64,000 nt of DNA from Streptomyces diastaticus subsp. diastaticus (GCF_011170125.1 NZ_BLLN01000003.1:1178001-1242000); one strand, 5' to 3'. Positions 37,351 to 52,437 are shown, numbered from the stretch's first letter. Notes: generated by a model not told the origin, from the sequence alone. Numbers and translations are program-made.

Positions 37351-37373
37351 GCAGCGTTACTTGGCCGCGTCAA
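37344..37373 (-). promoter_or_regulatory. bldD promoter
   Basis: Read on the minus strand, TTGACG (37373-37368) and TAACCT (37349-37344) are separated by 18 nt, close to the housekeeping consensus. The -10 lies inside the BldD palindrome. Confidence 0.7.
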
Positions 37374-37522
37374 GCCGAACGAGGGTGCCGGGAGGGCCGC
37401 GAGCGCTCCCCTGGGCGCCTCGGCCCCCAGGAGGCGCCGCCCCAGGGGCGCGCCGAACCCGGCCGGGGCCGTTGGGCCGGGCGGGGTCGGGAGGGGGTGG
37501 TCAGGCCCCTGCCGGCCACTGG

Positions 37523-37590
37523 TACGGTGGACGACGCACATCCCGACGTCCTTTAAGAACCGTCCTGTGAGGCGGAGAAGGAGGTCCGTT
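37523..37590 (+). promoter_or_regulatory. pyr operon promoter and PyrR-binding RNA element over the pyrR ribosome binding site
   Basis: TACGGT (37523-37528) is a plausible -10. The leader then contains TCCTGTGAGGCGGAGAAGGA (37563-37582), which fits the PyrR-binding loop pattern (GNGAGG then AAGG, closed by UCC/GGA pairing). The AAGGAGG part is also the SD of pyrR. This arrangement resembles PyrR-dependent translational repression described in mycobacteria. Confidence 0.65.
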
Positions 37591-37594
37591 CCCC

Positions 37595-38191
37595 GTGAAC
37601 GCCACCACCCCCGGGAACGCCGGGCCCCACGAGGCCCGCCCCGTTCTCGAAGGCCCCGACATCGGCCGGGTCCTCACCCGCATCTCCCACGAGATCGTCG
37701 AGCGCGCCAAGGGCGCCGACGACGTGGTCCTCCTCGGCATCCCCACCCGCGGCGTCCACCTCGCCGGGCGGCTGGCGGCCAAGCTCGCCGAGATCACCTC
37801 GCGCCCCGTCCCGGTCGGTTCGCTGGACATCACCATGTACCGCGACGACCTGCGGCTGAAGCCGGCGCGGGCCATCGGCCGCACCGAGATCCCCGCCGAC
37901 GGGATCGACGGGCGCCTGGTCGTCCTCGTCGACGACGTGCTCTTCTCCGGTCGCACCATCCGTGCCGCCCTCGACGCCCTCGGCGACATCGGCCGGCCCC
38001 GTGCCGTGCAGCTCGCCGTCCTCGTCGACCGCGGCCACCGCGAGCTGCCGATCCGCGCCGACTACGTCGGCAAGAACCTCCCCACGTCGCTGCGGGAGAC
38101 GGTCAAGGTGCAGCTCACCGAGGAGGACGGCCGCGACGCGGTCCTGCTCGGCGCGGGCTCCCCGGCCCCCGCCCCGGCAGGCGGCAACTAG
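37595..38191 (+). CDS. pyrR: Pyrimidine operon regulator PyrR
   Basis: A 198-residue PRTase-fold protein that binds pyr mRNA when UMP is abundant; many members also have uracil phosphoribosyltransferase activity. The PRPP loop is [19 protein letters not shown]. The family segments [11 protein letters not shown] and [20 protein letters not shown] are present. GTG 37595 follows a strong GAAGGAGG. As first gene of the pyr operon with a PyrR-like RNA element over its own RBS, it probably represses its own translation and that of downstream genes. The Ala/Pro-rich C-terminus is a minor extension. Confidence 0.96.
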   Translation: MNATTPGNAGPHEARPVLEGPDIGRVLTRISHEIVERAKGADDVVLLGIPTRGVHLAGRLAAKLAEITSRPVPVGSLDITMYRDDLRLKPARAIGRTEIPADGIDGRLVVLVDDVLFSGRTIRAALDALGDIGRPRAVQLAVLVDRGHRELPIRADYVGKNLPTSLRETVKVQLTEEDGRDAVLLGAGSPAPAPAGGN

Positions 38192-38296
38192 CACCCCCTC
38201 CCGCGGTCCGCCGCCGAGCACGCCCCCGCGCGTGCCGGCTGCCGGGCCTGGGTGTCCCCGCATGCCCGAAACCTCCCGAACGCACGGAGCCCACCG

Positions 38297-39295
38297 ATGA
38301 TGCGCCACCTCATCTCGGCCGCCGACCTCACCCGCGACGACGCCGTCCTCATCCTCGACACCGCCGAGGAGATGGCCCGGGTAGCCGACCGGCCGATCAA
38401 GAAACTGCCCACGCTGCGCGGCCGGACCGTCGTCAACCTCTTCTTCGAGGACTCGACGCGGACCCGGATCTCCTTCGAGGCCGCGGAGAAGCGCCTCTCC
38501 GCCGACGTCATCAACTTCACCGCCAAGGGATCCTCGGTCTCCAAGGGCGAGTCGCTGAAGGACACCGCCCAGACCCTGGAGGCGATGGGCGTCGACGCCG
38601 TCGTCATCCGGCACGGCGCCTCCGGCGCGCCCTTCCGGCTCGCCACCTCCGGCTGGATCGACGCCGCGGTCATCAACGCCGGGGACGGCACCCACCAGCA
38701 CCCCACCCAGGCCCTGCTGGACGCCTTCACCCTGCGCCGCCGCCTGGTCGGCCCCGACGCCGGCCTCGGCCAGGACCTGGCCGGCCGCCGGGTCACCGTC
38801 GTCGGCGACATCCTGCACAGCCGGGTCGCCCGCTCCAACGTCGACCTGCTGCACACCCTCGGCGCCCACGTCACCCTGGTCGCCCCGCCCACCCTGGTGC
38901 CGGTCGGCGTCGAGAACTGGCCCTGCGAGGTCTCGTACAGCCTCGACAAGGTGCTCGACCGCTCGGACGCCGTGATGATGCTCCGCGTGCAGCGCGAGCG
39001 GATGAACGCCGCGTACTTCCCGACCGAGCGCGAGTACGCCCGCCGGTACGGGCTCGACGGGGAGCGGATGGCGAAGATGCCCGGCGACGCCGTCGTCATG
39101 CACCCCGGCCCGATGGTCCGCGGCATGGAGATCACCGCCGAGGTCGCCGACTCCCCGCGCTGCACCGCCGTCGAGCAGGTCACCAACGGCGTCTCCGTGC
39201 GGATGGCCGTGCTCTACCTGCTGCTGGGCGGGAACGAGCCCGCCGTCGCCCAGAACCGTCCCGCCCCCGCCACCGAGGAGAACCACGCATCATGA
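38297..39295 (+). CDS. pyrB: Aspartate carbamoyltransferase catalytic subunit
   Basis: PyrB (332 residues) condenses carbamoyl phosphate and aspartate in UMP synthesis. The carbamoyl-phosphate site is [15 protein letters not shown], with [12 protein letters not shown] and [16 protein letters not shown]. The aspartate-binding loops include [11 protein letters not shown]. Of the tandem ATG ATG, the first (38297) is 7 nt from GGAG and is chosen. No pyrI regulatory gene is present. The start is 105 nt after pyrR, and the stop overlaps the pyrC start (ATGA). Confidence 0.97.
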   Translation: MMRHLISAADLTRDDAVLILDTAEEMARVADRPIKKLPTLRGRTVVNLFFEDSTRTRISFEAAEKRLSADVINFTAKGSSVSKGESLKDTAQTLEAMGVDAVVIRHGASGAPFRLATSGWIDAAVINAGDGTHQHPTQALLDAFTLRRRLVGPDAGLGQDLAGRRVTVVGDILHSRVARSNVDLLHTLGAHVTLVAPPTLVPVGVENWPCEVSYSLDKVLDRSDAVMMLRVQRERMNAAYFPTEREYARRYGLDGERMAKMPGDAVVMHPGPMVRGMEITAEVADSPRCTAVEQVTNGVSVRMAVLYLLLGGNEPAVAQNRPAPATEENHAS

Positions 39296-40587
39296 CCGCC
39301 CACACCAAGACGCTGATCCGCGGGGCGCGCCTGCTCGGCGGCGAGCCCGGGGACGTCCTCGTCGACGGCGAGACGATCGCCGCCGTCGGCACCGGCCTGG
39401 ACGCCGCGGGCGCCCGGGTGGTCGACGCCGAGGGCCTGGTCCTCCTCCCCGGCCTCGTCGACCTCCACACCCACCTGCGCGAGCCCGGCCGCGAGGACTC
39501 CGAGACCGTCCTCACCGGAACCCGCGCCGCCGCCGCGGGCGGCTACACCGCCGTGCACGCCATGGCCAACACCTTTCCCGTCGCCGACACCGCCGGCGTG
39601 GTCGAGCAGGTCTGGCGGCTCGGCAAGGAGTCCGGCTACTGCGACGTGCAGCCCGTCGGCGCCGTCACCGTCGGCCTGGAGGGCAAGCACCTCGCCGAGC
39701 TGGGCGCCATGCACGACTCGGCCGCCGGCGTCCGGGTCTTCTCCGACGACGGCAAGTGCGTCGACGACGCGGTGATCATGCGCCGGGCCCTGGAGTACGT
39801 GAAGGCGTTCGACGGCGTCGTCGCCCAGCACGCCCAGGAGCCCCGGCTCACCGAGGGCGCCCAGATGAACGAGGGCACCGTCTCCGCCGAACTCGGCCTC
39901 GGCGGCTGGCCCGCCGTCGCCGAGGAGTCGATCATCGCCCGGGACGTGCTGCTCGCCGCCCACGTCGGCTCGCGCGTGCACATCTGCCACCTCTCCACCG
40001 CCGGCTCCGTGGAGATCGTCCGCTGGGCCAAGTCCAAGGGGTGGAACGTCACCGCCGAGGTCACCCCGCACCACCTGCTCCTCACCGACGAGCTGGTGCG
40101 CACCTACAACCCGGTCTACAAGGTCAACCCGCCGCTGCGCACCGAGGCCGACGTGCTGGCGCTGCGCGCCGCACTGGCCGACGGCACCATCGACTGCGTC
40201 GCCACCGACCACGCCCCGCACCCCCACGAGGACAAGGACTGCGAGTGGCCGGCCGCGGCCATGGGCATGGTCGGCCTGGAGACCGCGCTCTCCGTGGTCC
40301 AGCAGACGATGGTCGACACCGGCCTGCTCGACTGGGCCGGCGTCGCCGACCGGATGTCCTTCCGCCCGGCCGCCATCTCCCGCCTCGCCGGTCAGGGCCG
40401 CCCGGTCGCCGAGGGCGAGCCCGCCAACCTGACCCTGGTCGATCCGGCATACCGTGGAGACGTGGACCCCGCGGGCTTCGCCTCCCGCAGCCGCAACACC
40501 CCCTACGAGGGCCGCGAGCTGCCGGGACGCGTCACCCACACCTTCCTGCGGGGCCGGGCAACGGTAGTGGACGGGAAGCTGGCGTGA
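39292..40587 (+). CDS. pyrC: Dihydroorotase
   Basis: This 431-residue type I dihydroorotase closes carbamoyl-aspartate to dihydroorotate. Metal ligands are in [15 protein letters not shown] and [31 protein letters not shown] and [13 protein letters not shown] carry further ligands and substrate contacts. The frame is open for a further 1.7 kb upstream, but ATG 39292 overlapping the pyrB stop gives the conserved start. The next small gene starts on the pyrC stop codon (GTGA). Confidence 0.97.
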   Translation: MTAHTKTLIRGARLLGGEPGDVLVDGETIAAVGTGLDAAGARVVDAEGLVLLPGLVDLHTHLREPGREDSETVLTGTRAAAAGGYTAVHAMANTFPVADTAGVVEQVWRLGKESGYCDVQPVGAVTVGLEGKHLAELGAMHDSAAGVRVFSDDGKCVDDAVIMRRALEYVKAFDGVVAQHAQEPRLTEGAQMNEGTVSAELGLGGWPAVAEESIIARDVLLAAHVGSRVHICHLSTAGSVEIVRWAKSKGWNVTAEVTPHHLLLTDELVRTYNPVYKVNPPLRTEADVLALRAALADGTIDCVATDHAPHPHEDKDCEWPAAAMGMVGLETALSVVQQTMVDTGLLDWAGVADRMSFRPAAISRLAGQGRPVAEGEPANLTLVDPAYRGDVDPAGFASRSRNTPYEGRELPGRVTHTFLRGRATVVDGKLA

Positions 40588-41198
40588 CACCTGCACTGAT
40601 GACTCTGGCCGCCGAGCAGAAGTCGGCGGAGGTGACGGACTGGGCCGCGCGCGTCGGCTGGCTCGTCGGCCTCGCCCTCTTCGTCGCACTCGTCTACTGG
40701 CTGATGCGCGAAGGCTGGAAGTGGCGCGGCACCCTCCAGTCCGGCCTGCCCGAGCTGCACACCACCCCCGAGAAGCCCGCCGCGGCCACCCTCACCCTCA
40801 GCGGCCGCTACCACGGCTCCACCACCGCAGGGCAGTGGCTGGACCGCATCGTCGCCCGGGGCCTGGGCACCCGCAGCCGCGTGGAACTGACCCTGCACCC
40901 CGAGGGCCTGGACGTGGTCCGCCCCGGCGCCGCCGGCTTCTTCGTCCCCGCCGACGCGATCCTCGGCGCCCGCCTCGACAAGGGCATCGCCGGCAAGGTC
41001 CTGCCCGAGGGCGGCCTGCTGGTCGTCACCTGGACCCACGGGGACCAGGTGATCGACTCCGGCTTCCGCTCCGACCGCGCCGCCGAGCACCCCGCCTGGG
41101 TCAAGGCCCTCGGCACCCTGGAGGCCGAGGACGCCGCCGCCGCGTCCGCCGCCCCCCTCCCGCACCACGACCGCACGACGGAAGGCACCGCACGATGA
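40584..41198 (+). CDS. Conserved membrane protein of the pyr operon
   Basis: The protein has 204 residues and overlaps pyrC upstream and carA downstream by 4 nt each. A membrane helix lies at about residues 25-42 ([18 protein letters not shown]). A soluble beta-rich domain follows, with [38 protein letters not shown] and [19 protein letters not shown]. The last block resembles PH-like or band-7-free membrane domains, but I do not recognise a firm family. An equivalent gene sits between pyrC and carA in mycobacteria. A role in pyrimidine synthesis is implied only by that linkage. Confidence 0.8.
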   Translation: MTPALMTLAAEQKSAEVTDWAARVGWLVGLALFVALVYWLMREGWKWRGTLQSGLPELHTTPEKPAAATLTLSGRYHGSTTAGQWLDRIVARGLGTRSRVELTLHPEGLDVVRPGAAGFFVPADAILGARLDKGIAGKVLPEGGLLVVTWTHGDQVIDSGFRSDRAAEHPAWVKALGTLEAEDAAAASAAPLPHHDRTTEGTAR

Positions 41199-42329
41199 CG
41201 ACCTCCACCCGGGGAGCCGGCCAGACTCCCGCCGTACTCGTCCTGGAGGACGGCCGCGCCTTCCGCGGCCGCGCCTACGGGGCCGTGGGGGAGACCTTCG
41301 GTGAGGCGGTGTTCTCCACCGGCATGACCGGCTACCAGGAGACCCTGACCGACCCCTCCTACCACCGGCAGGTCGTCGTCATGACGGCCCCGCACGTCGG
41401 CAACACCGGCGTCAACGACGAGGACCCCGAGTCCCGCAGGATCTGGGTCTCCGGCTACGTCGTCCGCGACCCCGCCCGCCGCCCGTCCAACTGGCGCTCC
41501 CAGCGCTCCCTCGACGAGGAGCTGGAGCGGCAGGGCGTCGTCGGCATCGCCGGCGTCGACACCCGCGCCCTCACCCGCCACCTGCGCGAGCGCGGTGCCA
41601 TGCGGGTCGGCATCTTCTCCGGCGAACAGCTCGCCGACGAGGCCGCCCTGCTGGAGCGGGTCCGGCAGGCCCCCGAGATGAAGGGCGCCGACCTCTCCGC
41701 CGAGGTCGCCACCGAGCAGGCGTACGTGGTCCCGGCGATCGGTGAGAAGAAGTACACCGTCGCCGCCGTCGACCTCGGCATCAAGGGGATGACCCCGCAC
41801 CGGATGGCCGAGCGCGGCATCGAGGTGCACGTGCTGCCCGCCACCGCCACCGCCGAGGACATCTGGGCGGTCGGTCCCGACGGCGTCTTCTTCTCCAACG
41901 GCCCCGGCGACCCCGCCACCGCCGACCACCCGGTCGCGCTGATGCGGGCCGTCCTGGAGCGCGGCACCCCGCTGTTCGGCATCTGCTTCGGCAACCAGAT
42001 CCTCGGCCGCGCCCTCGGCTTCGGCACCTTCAAGCTGAAGTACGGCCACCGGGGCATCAACCAGCCCGTCCAGGACCGCACCACCGGCAAGGTCGAGGTC
42101 ACCGCGCACAACCACGGCTTCGCCGTCGACGCGCCGCTCGACAAGGTCTCCGAGACCCCGTACGGCCGCGCCGAGGTCTCCCACGTCTGCCTCAACGACA
42201 ACGTGGTGGAGGGCCTGCGGCTGCTCGACCGGCCCGCCTTCTCCGTCCAGTACCACCCCGAAGCAGCGGCCGGCCCGCACGACGCCGCCTACCTCTTCGA
42301 CCGTTTCGTCACCCTGATGGAGGGCCAGC

Positions 42330-42337
<8 letters not shown>
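41195..42337 (+). CDS. carA: Carbamoyl-phosphate synthase small (glutaminase) subunit
   Basis: CarA (380 residues) supplies ammonia from glutamine to CarB. The N-terminal domain starts [17 protein letters not shown]. The class I amidotransferase domain has its Cys nucleophile in [15 protein letters not shown], and His-Glu in [24 protein letters not shown] and [10 protein letters not shown] are typical CarA blocks. ATG 41195 overlaps the upstream membrane protein stop, and the carB GTG start lies 8 nt inside its 3' end. Confidence 0.97.
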
Positions 42338-45635
<3,298 letters not shown>

Positions 45636-45642
45636 CCGCCCC

Positions 45643-45672
45643 GAGGGGGACACCGGAAACGGTGTCCCCCTC
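45643..45672 (+). terminator. Hairpin with GAAA loop between carB and pyrD
   Basis: GAGGGGGACACCG (45643-45655), a GAAA tetraloop and the exact complement (45660-45672) lie 7 nt after the carB stop and are followed by TTCATG. Because pyrD-pyrF follow in the same direction, it may be a partial terminator or an mRNA-end stabiliser. Confidence 0.75.
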
Positions 45673-45753
45673 TTCATGAGGCCCGGCCGGACTCCCGGCC
45701 CGGCCTCCCGCCGTCGCGCCCCGCCGCCCGCCTCCCCGACGAGGAACTCACCG

Positions 45754-46862
<1,109 letters not shown>

Positions 46863-46866
<4 letters not shown>

Positions 46867-47717
46867 CGACGCCCCCGCACGCCGCCCCCGCCCCCTTCGG
46901 CGCCCGGCTGCGCCGCGCCATGGACACCTACGGGCCGCTCTGCGTCGGCATCGACCCGCATCCCTCGCTCCTCGCCGACTGGGGACTCGGGGACGACGTC
47001 GCGGGGCTGACCGCCTTCACCCGGGCGAGCGTCGACGCGCTCGCCGGGCGCGTCGCCTCCGTGAAGCCGCAGAGCGCCTTCTTCGAGCGGTTCGGCTCGC
47101 GCGGCCTCGCCGTCCTGGAGGGAGCCGTCGCCGAACTGCGTGCCGCCGGGACTCTGGTGATCATGGACGCCAAGCGCGGCGACATCGGGTCGACCATGAC
47201 CGCCTACGCCCAGACCTACCTCAGCCCGGACGCCCCCCTCTTCAGCGACGCCCTCACCGTCTCGCCCTACCTCGGCTACGGCTCCCTCGCCCCGGCCGTG
47301 GAGCTGGCCCGGCGGAACGGCGGCGGTCTCTTCGTCCTCGCCCTCACCTCCAACGCGGAGGGCGCCGAGGTCCAGCACGCCGTCCGCCCCGACGGCCGTA
47401 CCGTCGGCGCCACGATGCTGGCCCACCTCGCCCGCGACAACGAGGGCGCCACCCCGATGGGGTCCTTCGGCGCCGTGGTCGGTGCGACGCTGGGTGACCT
47501 CTCCTCGTACGACCTCCGGATCGGCGGCCCCCTGCTGGCCCCCGGCATCGGGGCGCAGGGGGCCACCGCGGCCGACCTCCCCAAGGTCTTCGGCCCGGCC
47601 GCCTCCCTCGTGGTGCCGAACGTCAGCCGGGGCGTGCTGCGCCACGGCCCGGACGTCGCCGCCCTGCGCGGTGCCGCCGAACGCTTCGCCGACGAGATCC
47701 GCGCCGCGGTCGGGTGA
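46863..47717 (+). CDS. pyrF: Orotidine 5'-phosphate decarboxylase (type 2)
   Basis: PyrF (284 residues) makes UMP. It has the type 2 form known from mycobacteria and other actinobacteria. The opening [17 protein letters not shown] and the catalytic Asp-Lys-Asp set in [19 protein letters not shown] are clear. The C-terminal phosphate site is in [20 protein letters not shown]. The start overlaps the pyrD stop. It closes the pyr operon; a strong hairpin follows. Confidence 0.97.
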
Positions 47718-47724
47718 GGCGGCC

Positions 47725-47758
47725 GTACGGGACCGTCCGGCCGGCCACGGTCCCGTAC
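47725..47758 (+). terminator. pyr operon terminator
   Basis: GTACGGGACCGT (47725-47736) pairs exactly with 47747-47758 across a 10-nt loop, 8 nt after the pyrF stop. Outer CGGCC/GGCCG bases can extend the stem. Confidence 0.85.
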
Positions 47759-48168
47759 ACACGGCCGCGGGGGTGCGTACGGCGTCCGGATGAGGCGTCC
47801 GGAACACGCGCCACCCGCCCGGGAACTGCAACGTTCAACCAAAAAACGCGCCCCAGGCGCCCCGCGCGAGGGTTCCGCATCGCTTCGGCCCGTGCCCGTC
47901 GACGGCCTGTTGACGCCTTGTCGACGAGGCGCGGCCCCGTTCACCCCTCAAATCTCGGGTCTTATGTCCTGAATGTCGCTTACCTGAGACCGCTTGACGA
48001 TCCTGACCAGGACTTTTCGACTGTTCTCGCTGACTCTGGACGCCATGGCCGCTAGTCTCCACCGAGAGCGACGGAGCAAGCGCGTTGCTCCGTTCAGCCC
48101 CGGTGGGGGACCGATCGGTCCTGCGCCGGATTCACATCCGACAGTTCGACATCCGAGGTGACGTAGGC
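47759..48168 (+). promoter_or_regulatory. Long upstream region of the sIHF gene
   Basis: This 410-nt stretch without a supported gene is visibly less GC-rich than its surroundings, with an A6 tract at 47841-47846. The best promoter is CTGACT (48030-48035) and TAGTCT (48053-48058), spaced 17 nt. The implied leader of about 105 nt holds a perfect 9-bp hairpin ACGGAGCAA-GCGCG-TTGCTCCGT (48071-48093). Two further -35-like TTGACG motifs are at 47910 and 47995 without good -10 partners. Confidence 0.5.
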
Positions 48169-48492
48169 GTGGCTCTTCCGCCCCTTACCCCTGAACAGCG
48201 CGCAGCCGCGCTCGAAAAGGCCGCCGCGGCTCGCCGGGAGCGGGCCGAGGTCAAGAATCGACTCAAGCACTCCGGCGCCTCCCTGCACGAGGTCATCAAG
48301 CAGGGCCAGGAGAACGACGTCATCGGCAAGATGAAGGTCTCCGCCCTCCTCGAATCGCTCCCGGGCGTGGGCAAGGTCCGGGCCAAGCAGATCATGGAGC
48401 GGCTCGGCATCTCCGAGAGCCGTCGCGTGCGCGGTCTCGGCTCCAACCAGATCGCCTCCCTGGAGCGGGAGTTCGGCGGCTCCCCGGCCTGA
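48169..48492 (+). CDS. Streptomyces integration host factor sIHF (mIHF family)
   Basis: This 107-residue nucleoid-associated protein binds DNA non-specifically, influences supercoiling and affects development and antibiotic production in Streptomyces. The long N-terminal helix (LTPEQRAAALEKAAAARRER) leads into the helix-two-turns-helix fold, with the minor-groove lid ESLPGVGKVRAKQIMERLGI. GTG 48169 has GAGGTG 8 nt upstream and gives MALPPLTPEQ, the expected N-terminus. The longer frame from 48085 is rejected. It sits just upstream of gmk, an order conserved in actinobacteria. Confidence 0.94.
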   Translation: MALPPLTPEQRAAALEKAAAARRERAEVKNRLKHSGASLHEVIKQGQENDVIGKMKVSALLESLPGVGKVRAKQIMERLGISESRRVRGLGSNQIASLEREFGGSPA

Positions 48493-48528
48493 CGCGAGCC
48501 TGCCTCCCGGTCCCGGCCGGGAAGCTGG

Positions 48529-48534
48529 AATAAT
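48529..48534 (+). promoter_or_regulatory. -10 box for gmk, possibly leaderless
   Basis: AATAAT ends 6 nt before ATG 48541, and no SD is present. In this GC-rich sequence such an AT-rich hexamer stands out. Confidence 0.45.
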
Positions 48535-48540
48535 CGCCCC

Positions 48541-49134
48541 ATGGCTGCAACACCCCGGGGGACGTCCCCCGTACCCCCGGACGCACGTCCGCGACTGACC
48601 GTGCTCTCCGGCCCCTCCGGGGTCGGCAAGAGCACGGTCGTCGCCCATATGCGCAAGGAGCACCCCGAGGTCTGGCTCTCGGTCTCCGCCACCACGCGCA
48701 AGCCCCGTCCGGGTGAGAAGCACGGAGTCCAGTACTTCTTCGTCTCCGACGAGGAGTTCGACAAGCTGGTCGCCAACGGTGAGCTGCTCGAATGGGCCGA
48801 GTTCGCCGGGAACCGCTACGGCACGCCCCGGCGCGCCGTGCTGGACCGCCTGGAGGCCGGTGAGCCGGTCCTGCTGGAGATCGACCTCCAGGGCGCCCGG
48901 CAGGTCAAGGAGTCGATGGCCGACGCGCAGCTGGTCTTCCTCGCCCCGCCGAGCTGGGAGGAGCTGGTCCGACGCCTCACCGGGCGCGGCACCGAGTCGG
49001 CCGAGGTGATCGAGCGCCGCCTGGCGGCCGCCAGGATCGAGCTGGCCGCCGAGGCGGAGTTCGACACCACCCTGGTCAACACCTCCGTCGAGGCGGTGGC
49101 CGTCGAGCTGCTAGCCTTGATGGAGGTTCTCTGA
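48541..49134 (+). CDS. gmk: Guanylate kinase
   Basis: Gmk (197 residues) phosphorylates GMP to GDP, a step near (p)ppGpp metabolism. The P-loop is [18 protein letters not shown]. The GMP-binding region is [20 protein letters not shown] and [18 protein letters not shown], and the lid contains [18 protein letters not shown]. About 20 N-terminal residues are Pro/Arg-rich and variable in the family. The gene is followed by rpoZ after 139 nt, the usual gmk-rpoZ order. Confidence 0.97.
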   Translation: MAATPRGTSPVPPDARPRLTVLSGPSGVGKSTVVAHMRKEHPEVWLSVSATTRKPRPGEKHGVQYFFVSDEEFDKLVANGELLEWAEFAGNRYGTPRRAVLDRLEAGEPVLLEIDLQGARQVKESMADAQLVFLAPPSWEELVRRLTGRGTESAEVIERRLAAARIELAAEAEFDTTLVNTSVEAVAVELLALMEVL

Positions 49135-49273
49135 TCCATCGTGTGATTCATTGTGATCCACTGCCCCACCGTCCGTGCGGCCCCTGATCCCGGCACCCCC
49201 GCCCCGCGGGAACTCCGGAGACCGGGCCACGACGGCGGGCAGTCCCCCAGAAGTTTCTTCGGAAGGCTAGAGA

Positions 49274-49546
49274 GTGTCCTCTCCCATCACCACGCCCGAG
49301 GGCATCATCAACCCGCCGATCGACGAGCTGCTTGAGGCCACGGACTCCAAGTACAGCCTCGTGATCTACGCGGCCAAGCGCGCCCGTCAGATCAACGCCT
49401 ACTACTCGCAGCTCGGCGAGGGCCTGCTGGAGTACGTCGGTCCGCTGGTGGACACCCACGTGCACGAGAAGCCCCTGTCGATCGCGCTCCGCGAGATCAA
49501 CGCGGGCCTGCTGACCTCCGAGGCCGTCGAGGGCCCCGCCCAGTAA
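49274..49546 (+). CDS. rpoZ: RNA polymerase omega subunit
   Basis: Omega (90 residues) binds beta-prime and stabilises RNA polymerase. Signature blocks are [37 protein letters not shown] and [18 protein letters not shown] 49274 follows GGAAGG about 8 nt upstream. Length and sequence match actinobacterial omega. A perfect terminator follows. Confidence 0.97.
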   Translation: MSSPITTPEGIINPPIDELLEATDSKYSLVIYAAKRARQINAYYSQLGEGLLEYVGPLVDTHVHEKPLSIALREINAGLLTSEAVEGPAQ

Positions 49547-49579
49547 CACCTGGCCGGTCAGCGACCGCACACGCGCCTT

Positions 49580-49614
49580 CCACGGGCCCGGCAGCACCGC
49601 TGCCGGGCCCGTGG
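49580..49614 (+). terminator. rpoZ terminator
   Basis: CCACGGGCCCGGCAGC (49580-49595) and its exact complement (49599-49614) form a 16-bp stem with a 3-nt loop. TAGGGT at 49622-49627 just beyond is a possible -10 for coaBC. Confidence 0.9.
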
Positions 49615-49707
49615 TGTGTCATAGGGTGCCAGGCGGCCCTGCACCCAGGGCCGGGCCCGGAACCCCAGCGGGTGCCCGGAGCCGAGACCGACAGGCGAGG
49701 AGACGTG

Positions 49708-50955
49708 GTGGCGGACGACGTGGCGGCAGCGGCCGGGGAGCCGGGCGGCGGGCGGAACGGGCTGAGGGTCGTCCTCGGAGTCACCGGAGGAATCGCCGCC
49801 TACAAGGCGTGCGAGCTGCTGCGGAGGTTCACCGAGGCCGGTCACACCGTCCGGGTGGTGCCCACCGCCTCCGCGCTCCGCTTCGTCGGCGCCCCGACCT
49901 GGTCCGCCCTCTCCGGGCAGCCCGTCTCCACCGAGGTGTGGGACGACGTCCACGAGGTGCCGCACGTGCGTATCGGCCAGCAGGCCGACCTCGTCGTCGT
50001 CGCCCCGGCCACCGCCGACGTGCTCGCCAAGGCCGCCCACGGCCTCGCGGACGACCTGCTCACCAACACCCTGCTGACCGCCCGCTGTCCCGTGGTCTTC
50101 GCCCCCGCCATGCACACCGAGATGTGGGAGCATCCCGCGACCCGGGAGAACGTCGCCACCCTGCGCCGCCGCGGCGCCGTGGTGATCGAACCGGCCGTGG
50201 GCCGCCTCACCGGGGCCGACAGCGGCAAGGGCCGGCTGCCCGACCCGGGCGGGATCTACGAGCTGTGCCTGCGGGTCGGCGAGCGGGGCACGGCCGACCG
50301 CGACCTGGCCGGGCGCCACGTGGTCGTCAGCGCCGGCGGTACCCGCGAGCCGCTCGACCCGGTCCGCTTCCTCGGCAACCGCTCCTCCGGCAAGCAGGGA
50401 TACGCCCTCGCCCGCACCGCGGCCGCCCGCGGCGCCCGGGTGACGCTGCTCTCCGCCAACGCCGCGCTGCCCGACCCGGCCGGGGTCGACGTCGTCCACG
50501 TCACCACCGCGCGGGAGCTGCGCGACGCGGCCCGGCAGGTGGCGGGCACGGCCGACGTCATCGCCATGGCGGCGGCCGTGGCCGATTTCCGCCCCGCCGC
50601 GTACGCCACGGGAAAGATCAAGAAGCGGGAGGGCGAGGAGCCCGAGCCGGTCGCCCTCGTGCGCAACCCGGACATCCTCGCCGAGCTGGCCGCCGACCGG
50701 GCCCGCCCCGGCCAGCTCATCGTCGGTTTCGCGGCCGAGACCGACGACGTCCTCGCCAACGGCCGGGCCAAGCTCCGCCGCAAGGGGTGTGACCTGCTGG
50801 TCGTCAACGAGGTCGGTGAGCACAAGACCTTCGGCGCCGAGGAGAGCGAGGCCGTGGTGCTCGCCGCGGACGGCAGCGAGACCCCCGTCCCGTACGGTCG
50901 TAAGGAGAAGCTGGCCGACACGGTGTGGGACCTGGTGGCCAACCGCCTGGGATGA
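49708..50955 (+). CDS. coaBC: Bifunctional phosphopantothenoylcysteine decarboxylase/phosphopantothenate-cysteine ligase
   Basis: This 415-residue CoA enzyme (Dfp) carries an N-terminal flavin decarboxylase half (VVLGVTGGIAAYKACELLRR, catalytic His in VPHVRIGQQADLVVVAPAT, and PAMHTEMWEHPATREN). A C-terminal CTP-dependent ligase half follows (SAGGTREPLDPVRFLGNRSSG and AAVADFRPAAYATGKIKK). GTG 49708 is 5 nt after GAGGAG (49697-49702) and preferred over 49705 and 49672. The older name is dfp. Gene order rpoZ-coaBC-metK-priA is conserved in actinobacteria. Confidence 0.95.
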   Translation: MADDVAAAAGEPGGGRNGLRVVLGVTGGIAAYKACELLRRFTEAGHTVRVVPTASALRFVGAPTWSALSGQPVSTEVWDDVHEVPHVRIGQQADLVVVAPATADVLAKAAHGLADDLLTNTLLTARCPVVFAPAMHTEMWEHPATRENVATLRRRGAVVIEPAVGRLTGADSGKGRLPDPGGIYELCLRVGERGTADRDLAGRHVVVSAGGTREPLDPVRFLGNRSSGKQGYALARTAAARGARVTLLSANAALPDPAGVDVVHVTTARELRDAARQVAGTADVIAMAAAVADFRPAAYATGKIKKREGEEPEPVALVRNPDILAELAADRARPGQLIVGFAAETDDVLANGRAKLRRKGCDLLVVNEVGEHKTFGAEESEAVVLAADGSETPVPYGRKEKLADTVWDLVANRLG

Positions 50956-50971
50956 GTGCCAAGATCCCCCC

Positions 50972-50992
50972 ACCGGGTCTGCCGAACCCGGT
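50972..50992 (+). terminator. Small hairpin after coaBC
   Basis: ACCGGGT, a 7-nt loop and ACCCGGT, followed by GAAAAGCG, lie 16 nt after the stop. The rest of the 240-nt gap to metK includes a -10-like TAAACT (51110-51115). I do not see a SAM riboswitch signature. Confidence 0.55.
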
Positions 50993-51195
50993 GAAAAGCG
51001 TACGAAAGATCACCCGCCAGGGCGGAATTCCGTACGTGTCAAGGCCGTGCCGCTGGTCACAGAGCTCCCAAGAGGCGAGACAACTGGTCCAGCGACGCGA
51101 AGTGACCGATAAACTGCCGACGGACCGTGCCGGGCGCAGCTCCCGGACGGTCCGGCCATGATCAGCCAGCAGCCGCTGCAACCACAGGGAGCGAT

Positions 51196-52419
<1,224 letters not shown>

Positions 52420-52437
52420 TCCCCACCGACCCGTCGG

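Noticed and set aside
50956..51195. SAM riboswitch upstream of metK
   Set aside because: The conserved SAM-I, SAM-II or SAM-IV core sequences are not recognisable. Only a short hairpin and a -10-like box are seen. A covariance-model search would settle it.
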